Origin: Micromonospora narathiwatensis
GTDB lineage: Bacteria > Actinomycetota > Actinomycetes > Mycobacteriales > Micromonosporaceae
DNA: 64,000 nt
Direction of reading: 5' to 3'
Assembly: GCF_900089605.1 (NCBI RefSeq)
Contig: NZ_LT594324.1
Location: forward strand, 1,736,001-1,800,000
The notes under the pieces are model-generated. The model was given only the letters and a program-made list of their open reading frames with translations. It was not told where the DNA came from and ran no database searches. The translations under genes were made by a program, and so were the position numbers. Positions 33,298 through 40,600 of this stretch are shown here, one piece after another (the stretch's first letter is position 1; every line of letters starts with the position of its first letter).

Positions 33298-34209
33298 ATG
33301 AGAGTCAACGCACCCCCGACCGGTGCGGCGATTCGACGCGTCGCCCGTCGCAGCAACCGTCGAGCCTGGCTCGGCTGGCTCTACGCCACCCCGACCGCGG
33401 TCTTCGTGGCGGCGCTGTTCGCCGTTCCGCTGCTGCTCGTGATCCGGATGTCGGTGTCGAAATGGCCGCTTCTGACCGGCGACCAGGGAATCAACTTCCC
33501 CGACAACTTCGTGAAGGCGGTGAACCACCGGTTCTTCACCTCCTCGGTGGTGTTCACCGTCAAGTACACGGTGCTCGCGACCGTGTTGTTGCTGCTGCTC
33601 GGCTTGGGCCTGGCCATGCTCGTGCAGGAGTCGAGCCGGTGGAACAACCTGGTCCGCGCGTCGTTCCTGGTGCCCAGCGCGCTCGGGTTGGCCTCCGCGT
33701 CACTGCTGTTCTACGTGCTCTACTCGCCGTACGCCAGCCCGCTGGCACCCGTCATGGAGCGCTGGGGCTTCACCTTCCTCGGCTCGCCGAACGCGGCGCT
33801 CTTCTCCACGCTGTTCCTCATCGTCTGGCGCTACGCCGGCTTCTACATGGTGCTCATGCTCGTCGGCCTCCAGGGGATCTCGGCGGACGTGTACGAGGCG
33901 GCCCGGATGGACGGCGCCAGCCGTTGGCAGACCTTCTGGAAGGTCACCCTGCCGCTGCTGCGTCCGACGCTGGCGCTGACCACCGTGCTCTGCGTGACCG
34001 GCTCCCTGCTCGCCTTCGAGCAGTTCTACATCCTCACCAAGGGCGGCCCGGACAACAGCACGATCTCGGTGGTGCAGCTCATCTACTCGGTGGCGTTCCA
34101 GGGGCAGAACGACCTGGGCGTGGCGGCGGCCATCTCCATCATCGTGCTGGTGGCCCTGGTCATCATCAACGCGCTGCAGATGCGCGCCTTCCGGTCCGAG
34201 GAGAGCTGA
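33298..34209 (+). CDS. Sugar ABC transporter permease (MalF-type)
   Basis: This is a 303-residue protein with six membrane helices; the ATG at 33298 follows CGAGAGG. The cytoplasmic EAA loop that contacts the ATPase is clear: VYEAARMDGASRWQTFWKVTLPLLRPTL. Other typical segments are FLVPSALGLASASLLFYVLY and EQFYILTKGGPDNSTISVVQLIY. It pairs with the next gene to form the channel for the sugar imported by the preceding lipoprotein. The operon contains no ATP-binding subunit, so a shared MsiK/MsmK-type ATPase encoded elsewhere is expected, as is usual for actinobacterial oligosaccharide importers. Confidence 0.95.
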   Translation: MRVNAPPTGAAIRRVARRSNRRAWLGWLYATPTAVFVAALFAVPLLLVIRMSVSKWPLLTGDQGINFPDNFVKAVNHRFFTSSVVFTVKYTVLATVLLLLLGLGLAMLVQESSRWNNLVRASFLVPSALGLASASLLFYVLYSPYASPLAPVMERWGFTFLGSPNAALFSTLFLIVWRYAGFYMVLMLVGLQGISADVYEAARMDGASRWQTFWKVTLPLLRPTLALTTVLCVTGSLLAFEQFYILTKGGPDNSTISVVQLIYSVAFQGQNDLGVAAAISIIVLVALVIINALQMRAFRSEES

Positions 34210-34213
34210 CGCG

Positions 34214-35131
34214 ATGCCCACCGGTTCCCCGTCCACCTCCACCGCGACCGCCGAGCAGCCGTCGGCCTCTCCCGCGGCCACCGCCGCGCCGACCGCTCCG
34301 GCCGGCACCACCATCGCCGGCGTCGCCCTGCGGACCCCCTACTGGGTCCTGACCGGGGCGTTGGCGTTGATCTTCCTGTTCCCGCTCGTCTGGACGGCGG
34401 TCGCCTCGATCGCGCCGCAGGCCGGCACGAACCAGACGGACGGCTGGGGGTTCGGCAACTACCAGACGTTGACCAACTACCAGGCCGGCATCTGGCGCTA
34501 CCTCGCGAACTCGGCGTTCGTGTCCGGGCTGACGGTCCTCCTGACCCTGCTGGTTTCCCTGCTCGGGGGTTACGCGTTCGCCCGGTTCCGCTTCCCCGGC
34601 AAGAACGTGCTGTTCCTGATCACCCTGGCCATCCTGATGGTCCCGTACGCGACGCTGCTCATCCCGCTGTACGTGCTGCTCAACCAGGTGGGGTTGCAGA
34701 ACTCCCTGGTCGGCGTGGCTCTCGTGCTCACGGTGTTCCAGCTGCCGTTCTCCACCTTCCTGATGCGTATCTCCTTCGAGGCGGTGCCGCGGGAGCTCGA
34801 CGAGGCCGCGATGGTCGACGGATGCTCGTCCTTCGGCGCGCTCTGGCGGGTGCTCGTGCCCGCGGTGAAGCCGGGCATGATCACCGTCGGGCTCTTCGCG
34901 TTCCTCGCCGCGTGGAACGACTTCATGGCGCCGCTGATCCTCATCAACGACTCCGAGCGGATGACCCTGCCCCTTGCCGTGTCCAACCTCCGCGGCCAGG
35001 TCCAGGGCGTCGTCGACTACGGCGCGACCGAGGCGGGTGTGGTGGTCCTCGCGCTCCCGTGCATGGTCCTGTTCCTGCTGCTCCAACGACACTACGTGCG
35101 CGGCTTCATGTCCGGCGCCCTGAAAGGATGA
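34214..35131 (+). CDS. Sugar ABC transporter permease (MalG-type)
   Basis: This is a 305-residue protein with six helices and a Ser/Thr/Ala-rich N-terminal extension of ~35 residues. The EAA loop reads RELDEAAMVDGCSSFGALWRVLVPAVKPGM. The C-terminus (QRHYVRGFMSGALKG) matches MalG-type permeases. It starts 4 bases after the partner permease, and its stop lies at the very beginning of the GH127 gene. It is the second half of the transmembrane channel of the importer. Confidence 0.95.
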   Translation: MPTGSPSTSTATAEQPSASPAATAAPTAPAGTTIAGVALRTPYWVLTGALALIFLFPLVWTAVASIAPQAGTNQTDGWGFGNYQTLTNYQAGIWRYLANSAFVSGLTVLLTLLVSLLGGYAFARFRFPGKNVLFLITLAILMVPYATLLIPLYVLLNQVGLQNSLVGVALVLTVFQLPFSTFLMRISFEAVPRELDEAAMVDGCSSFGALWRVLVPAVKPGMITVGLFAFLAAWNDFMAPLILINDSERMTLPLAVSNLRGQVQGVVDYGATEAGVVVLALPCMVLFLLLQRHYVRGFMSGALKG

Positions 35132-35133
35132 CC

Positions 35134-37056
35134 ATGATCGGCACCGCACCCACGGCCGTACCTGTCCTGGCGGCGCGTGGCCGGCTCCGGCCGCTCGGGC
35201 TCGGGGAGGTCCGGATCACGGGCGGATTCTGGGCCGAGCGTCAATCGGTCAACGCCGCGGCGACCCTCGGGCACATCCAGCACTGGCTCGAGCGCGAGGG
35301 CTGGATCCGCAACTTCGACCTCGCCGCCGGGCAGGGCGACCTCCCCGGTGAGCGCCGTGGACGCGAATTCTCCGACTCCGAGGTCTACAAGTTCCTCGAG
35401 GCGATGGCGTGGGAGATCGGCCGGACGGACGACGCGGGCCTGGAGTCGCGGTTCCGGGCCGTCGTCCGGCGGGTGGCCGACGCGCAGGAGCCCGACGGTT
35501 ACCTCAACACCAAGTTCGGTCGACCGGGCCAGGAGCCCCGCTGGTCCGACCTCGAGTGGGGGCACGAGCTCTACTGCATCGGCCACCTCCTGCAGGCGGC
35601 GGTCGCCCGCGCCCGGACCCGCCCGGACGCCGACGACGGCCTGCTCGCCGTCGCCCGCCGGGCCGCCGACAACGTCTGCGCGACGTTCGGACCGGACGGC
35701 ATCGACGGCGTCTGCGGGCATCCGGAGATCGAGACCGCGCTCGCGGAGTTCGCCCGGGTCACCGGCGACGATCGCTACCTCGCCCAGGCGGCGCTCTTCG
35801 TCGACCGCCGGGGTCATGGCCGGCTGCGCGACGTGGAGTGGGGCCGGGAGTACTTCCAGGACGACATCCCGGTACGCGAGGCGACGGTGCTGCGTGGGCA
35901 CGCGGTACGGGCGAACTACCTCTCCGCCGGCGCCGTCGACATCGCGGTCGACACGGACGACGCCGGACTGTTGGCGGCGGTGCGTCGGCAGTGGCGGAAC
36001 ACGGTGGCGCGGCGCACGTACGTCACCGGCGGGCAGGGCTCCCGCCACCAGGACGAGGCGTTCGGCGACGACTGGGTGCTGCCTCCCGACCGCGCCTACT
36101 CCGAGACCTGCGCCGGCATCGGCTCGGTGATGCTCGCGTGGCGGCTGCTGCTCGCCCACGGCGACCCGGGGTACGCCGACCTCATCGAGCGGACGCTGTT
36201 CAACGTGGTGTCGACCTCGCCGTCGGCCGACGGGCGCAGCTTCTTCTACACCAACACGCTGCACCGCCGGGAACTCGGCACCGTCCCCGACGCCGACCGG
36301 GCCAGCCTCCGTGCCGCGGCCTCGCTGCGGGCGCCGTGGTTCGAGGTGTCGTGCTGCCCGACCAACGTGGCAAGGACGATGGCCAGCCTGGCGGCGTACG
36401 TCGCCACGGCCGACGACGACGGCCTCCAACTCCACCAGTACCTGACCGGCACCGTCGAGCACCGCCTCGCCGACGGACGTGACCTGTGCGTCACCGTCGC
36501 GACCGACTACCCGCACGACGGGCACGTCCGGGTACGGGTCGACAGCGACGACGACCGGCCCTGGTCGCTGTCGTTGCGGGTGCCCGGCTGGGCGGTCGAG
36601 GGCGCGACGCTCACCGTCGACGGGACCACCCGGCCGGTCGGCCCGGGCGTCGTCACCGAGCGGCGGACCTGGCGGCGCGGCGACGAGGTCGTCCTGTTCC
36701 TGCCGATGGCGCCCCGGTTCACGTACCCGGATGCCCGTATCGACGCGGTCCGGGGTTGTGTCGCGGTGGAACGCGGCCCGCTGGTGCTGGCCCTGGAGTC
36801 GGTGGACGTCCCGGACGTCGAGACCGTCGACGAGCTTCGCGTCGACACCGGTCAGCCGCCGCGCCTGGTCGACGGCCGGGTCCTCGTGCGCTGCCGGCGC
36901 GTACGCCCGCAGGACCACGACTGGCCCTACCGGACCGGCGGGGCCGAGTCGGCACCCGGGGCGGGGGAGGAGCTCGACGAGGTGGCCATGGTGGAGTACC
37001 ACGCCTGGGCCAACCGGGGTCCGTCGACGATGCGGGTCTGGCTCCCCACGACCTGA
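35134..37056 (+). CDS. GH127 beta-L-arabinofuranosidase
   Basis: This is a 640-residue cytoplasmic enzyme with no signal peptide. The ATG at 35134 is favoured because TGAAAGG sits 6 bases before it; an ATG at 35128 overlaps the permease stop. The fold is an (alpha/alpha)6 barrel. Family landmarks are VRITGGFWAERQ, YKFLEAMAWEIGRT, LEWGHELYCIGHLLQAA, YVTGGQGSRHQDEAFG, YSETCAGIGSVMLAWRLL and APWFEVSCCPTNVARTMASL. In GH127 (HypBA1) a Glu and three Cys bind Zn, and one Cys acts as the nucleophile. ETC and SCC here supply the equivalents. It should hydrolyse imported beta-1,2-L-arabinofuranobiose to L-arabinose for AraA. Confidence 0.93.
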   Translation: MIGTAPTAVPVLAARGRLRPLGLGEVRITGGFWAERQSVNAAATLGHIQHWLEREGWIRNFDLAAGQGDLPGERRGREFSDSEVYKFLEAMAWEIGRTDDAGLESRFRAVVRRVADAQEPDGYLNTKFGRPGQEPRWSDLEWGHELYCIGHLLQAAVARARTRPDADDGLLAVARRAADNVCATFGPDGIDGVCGHPEIETALAEFARVTGDDRYLAQAALFVDRRGHGRLRDVEWGREYFQDDIPVREATVLRGHAVRANYLSAGAVDIAVDTDDAGLLAAVRRQWRNTVARRTYVTGGQGSRHQDEAFGDDWVLPPDRAYSETCAGIGSVMLAWRLLLAHGDPGYADLIERTLFNVVSTSPSADGRSFFYTNTLHRRELGTVPDADRASLRAAASLRAPWFEVSCCPTNVARTMASLAAYVATADDDGLQLHQYLTGTVEHRLADGRDLCVTVATDYPHDGHVRVRVDSDDDRPWSLSLRVPGWAVEGATLTVDGTTRPVGPGVVTERRTWRRGDEVVLFLPMAPRFTYPDARIDAVRGCVAVERGPLVLALESVDVPDVETVDELRVDTGQPPRLVDGRVLVRCRRVRPQDHDWPYRTGGAESAPGAGEELDEVAMVEYHAWANRGPSTMRVWLPTT

Positions 37057-37212
37057 CGGCCATCGGACGACCCGAGGGGGACTCACCTGCCGGGTGAGGC
37101 CAGCGGACCGCGACGGACGGGACCCGTCGTGGCCCGTCCCCCTCGGGCCCGGCGTTCCCGGCCGGCCCGTGCCGCCGTCACCGGGTGCCGGGCGTACGGC
37201 CCGACGGTCCGA

Positions 37213-37226
37213 AGTGAACGCTAACG
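37213..37226. promoter_or_regulatory. Upstream LacI-type operator AGTGAACGCTAACG
   Basis: A slightly degenerate member of the site family (consensus near TGTTAACGCTAACA), located 153 bases upstream of the second copy. Two operators at about this distance would allow looping by a tetrameric or paired repressor. This is an inference. Confidence 0.5.
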
Positions 37227-37352
37227 CCGGTGGGCCGTACGTGGCCGCGCCGACGAGGCGGAAACCGGCGGCTGGGCCGACGGGGTCGGCTTGACATACC
37301 CGTTCCTGCTCGTCCGTTCAGCCGATTCGGAGCGACAAGTCGGATCGAGGGG

Positions 37353-37381
37353 TTGACCTGCCTGATGTTAACGCTCACACT
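37353..37381 (+). promoter_or_regulatory. Promoter and LacI-type operator of the large secreted arabinosidase-like gene
   Basis: TTGACC (37353-37358), 17 bases, then a weak CACACT (37376-37381). TGTTAACGCTCACA (37366-37379) fills the spacer and -10 region, the same arrangement as at araB and GH62. The -10 is poor, so the promoter may need an activator or be weak. Confidence 0.55.
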
Positions 37382-37477
37382 CATCACTCAGGTGACCCCG
37401 CTCACTGGATCGCAGTTCGCCGGGCGGCCCCGACGGGCCGGCCGTACGACCGTCACGGTTCACACGGAGGAAGATCG

Positions 37478-37558
37478 GTGCTGAGGAGCATCTTGACCGC
37501 AGCCGTGAGTGCGGTCGCGCATCCGTCTCCCCCTCCCACCGCTCCCGTGCCGGCGTAG
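37478..37558 (+). CDS. 26-residue upstream peptide frame in the leader of the large secreted gene
   Basis: The GTG at 37478 has CACGGAGGA six bases upstream, one of the better ribosome sites in this locus. The product begins MLRSILTAAVSAVAH and continues with a Pro-rich tail to TAG. It looks like the start of a signal peptide that stops early. It may be a translated leader, a remnant of a replaced secreted protein, or chance. It ends 130 bases before the main start codon. Confidence 0.35.
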   Translation: MLRSILTAAVSAVAHPSPPPTAPVPA

Positions 37559-37688
37559 CAGGCCGTGGACGCGTCATGCCCGCCGGCAACCGCACGCAGT
37601 TCCCACCGAAATCACCACCACCACAAGGTGCGCGTCTGGTGACGCCCCCGTACGACCAGCCGCACCGATATCAAGGAGGTAGCACGTC

Positions 37689-40600
37689 ATGAGTAGACGC
37701 GTGAGGAGGACACCCCTCTGGGCCGCCCTGGCCGCGCTGGTCGCGGGAGGAGTGGTCGGCCTGCCGTCCGCCGCCCACGCCGCCGGTCCGGTCCTGCCCG
37801 GCAACGAGGGCGACGTAGGGGTCTACACCAACGGGCAGAACCACGTCATGGAGATCGGGGACCCGGTCTACAACAACGTCGCCGAGGTCGCCGCGCAGCT
37901 CGAACCCGGGGTGCCGTTCACCGCCTCGAACATGCACCAGTCGATCTTCGACAAGGACCTCGCCGCCGGCGGCACGGACTACTACCTCGACCGCGTGCTG
38001 GGCGTCCGCGGCACGCTCGGGTCGGCGGTGCTGATGACCCGGGGCCGCTCCCTCTACATGCGGGGCGCGAGCACCAGCAACTTCACCACCATGGGCTTCG
38101 CCGGCAGCACGTACGTCGGTGGCCCCAACAACCTCGGCAACCTGTACACCGTAACGGTGCCCGGGCAGACCGTCACCGAGGTCAGCGCGAACCGGTTCAA
38201 CGCGCCGAGCCACGCCAAGGGCCGCTACACGATCGGCGCCACCGGAGTCACCGCCGACCTGACGAAGTTCATCACCTACGACAACGTCGCCGTCACCGCG
38301 ATCGACTTCAGCAACCCCGGTGGCTCGCCGGCGACGTTCACCGTCCGCGCCGCCTCGCCGCTGGCCACCCAGGCCGGCAAGGGCACGGCCTCGCTCACCG
38401 GCACCCGCACCATCACCAGCGGCGCCAACAACGGCCTCGTCGACACCCCGTGGAACACCGTCACGATCGACCTCACCGGTGCCGGCTTCACCCGTAGCGG
38501 CACCAACCTCGACCGGGAGATCACCGTGCCCGCCGGCGGTACGGTGTCGCTGTCGGTGGTCGGCGCCGTCTCCTCGGCCACGCTGCCCAAGACGGTCGAG
38601 GGCTACCAGGAGTACGCCGCGATGCCGCCGGCCCAGGCCGTGCGCACCGGCATCACCGAGTTCAACCGCCGCTGGGCCCAGGACGTCCCCTACATCAACG
38701 TCCCGGACCCCGCGCTGGAGAAGGCCATCGTCTACCGCTGGTGGGGCGAGCGCTACAACAGCCTCGACGCCAACGCGCCCGGGTACGCCTACCAGTACCC
38801 CACCACGGTCGAGGGGTCGAACCTCTACCAGAACGCCATCGCGCTGACCCAGCCGATGCACCTGCAGGACACCAAGTGGCTGCGTACGCCCTACCTGCCG
38901 TACGGCCAGATCCTCAACATCGGCGAGCTGTCCGGCTCCTCCGCGTTCCTCGACAGCCCCGGCCACACCAGCTGGAACAACCACTACTCGCAGTACATCG
39001 GCACCGCCGGGCTCGAGGCGTACAACGTGCACGGTGGTGGCAAGGAGGTCGCCGACAAGTTCGCCCACTACTTCGAGGGTGACGGCATCGGCCAGCTCGA
39101 GCACTACGACGGCAACAAGAACAAGCTCATCGCGTACGACACCAACTACATGCCGGGCAACGACGCCGACGCCATCTCCTTCGGCTTCCCGAAGTCCAAC
39201 GCCAGCGCCCCCGGCGCGCGCACCATCGAGCGCCCCGAGTCGGCGTACGTGTGGGGTGCGCTCGACGCAGCCCGGCAGCTCTACCAGATCGCCGGCGCCG
39301 ACCAGGCCAAGGTCGACCAGATGGCGACCGCCGCCGACGGCACCCGCGACGCGATCCTCAGCCAGCTGTGGAGCCAGGACATGCGGATGTTCCTGGCCGG
39401 CACGTCGTACGGAGCCACCAGCGCGGCCAGCTCCAACGGCAAGGCCAACCCGCTGCCCGTGTCGGCCCGCAACCTGATCCCGGCGAAGGAGTCGAACCTC
39501 TACGACGTCTACGCCGAGAACCTCATCCCGTTCGACCAGTGGCAGAAGTACGTCGACGGGTACCGCTTCCTGACCTACGGCGACAACTTCCCGATCTTCC
39601 CGTTCTACACCGCCAACCAGTACGACCGGGCCGCCTACGGGATCGGCGGTTCCAACAACTTCTCCAACATCAACTTCACCGTGCAGTACCGCGGCGTCCG
39701 CTCGGCGCTGCGCCACTACGACCCGCAGCAGAAGTACATCACTCCGGAGTACGCCAAGCGGCTGCTGGACTGGATGGCCTGGAGCATCTACCCGGGCGCG
39801 GACGTGCGGGTCCCGAACCAGGCGGAGTACTACTCCAACTGGAACGCGACCGCGAAGACCTACAACCGCAACAACCCGAACCACGTGATGCTCGGCAACA
39901 TGAACTACATCTTCGTCGAGGACATGGCGGGCCTCCAGCCGCGCTCCGACGACAAGATCGAGCTGTGGCCGGTCAAGTTCGGCTACGACCACTTCATGGC
40001 CAACAACCTGCGCTACCACGGGCACGACATCACGATCGTCTGGGACCCCGACGGCAGCAACTACGGTCTGGGCGCCGGCTACAGCCTGTTCGTGGACGGC
40101 GCGAAGAAGGTCAGCACCGACAAGCTCGGCAAGCTCACCTACGACCCGAACACCAACAAGGTCCAGGCCGAGGACGGCGTGACCGTCACCTTCACCGCGA
40201 CGACCGGGAGCAACTTCCCGAGCGCGGTGAACACCACGATCACGGACGACCGCGTCGTCGACTACCTCAAGACGGCCGGCATCGACCTCGCCCAGAACGC
40301 GCCGAACCTGGCGAAGGGCGCCGCCCTCAGCTCGTCGTACACCCAGCAGGGCGCGCGGCCGACGCCGTGGCGGCAGTTCCACACGCCCGGCTGGAGCACC
40401 ACCTCGATGAACTACACCCCCGGTGCGACCAAGGAGCCCGAGCGGCCGGTGTCGCTGGCCGCCGTGACCGACGGCGTCACCGCCAACGAGCCCTTCTGGG
40501 GCAACTACGGCACCACCGAGAAGAACGGCTACGTCGAACTCGACCTGGGGTCGGCCAAGTCCTTCGACAACGTGAAGGTGACCTTTGTCAGTGACCGCCA

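Larger units (their letters stand above)
37057..37688. other. Leader region of the large secreted arabinosidase-like gene
   Basis: About 630 bases between the GH127 gene and the large secreted gene. It holds two LacI-type operators (37213-37226 and 37366-37379), a likely promoter and a 26-codon upstream frame with a good ribosome site. The presence of an own promoter and operators indicates that the last gene can be transcribed separately from the araBDA-transporter-GH127 unit. Confidence 0.6.
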
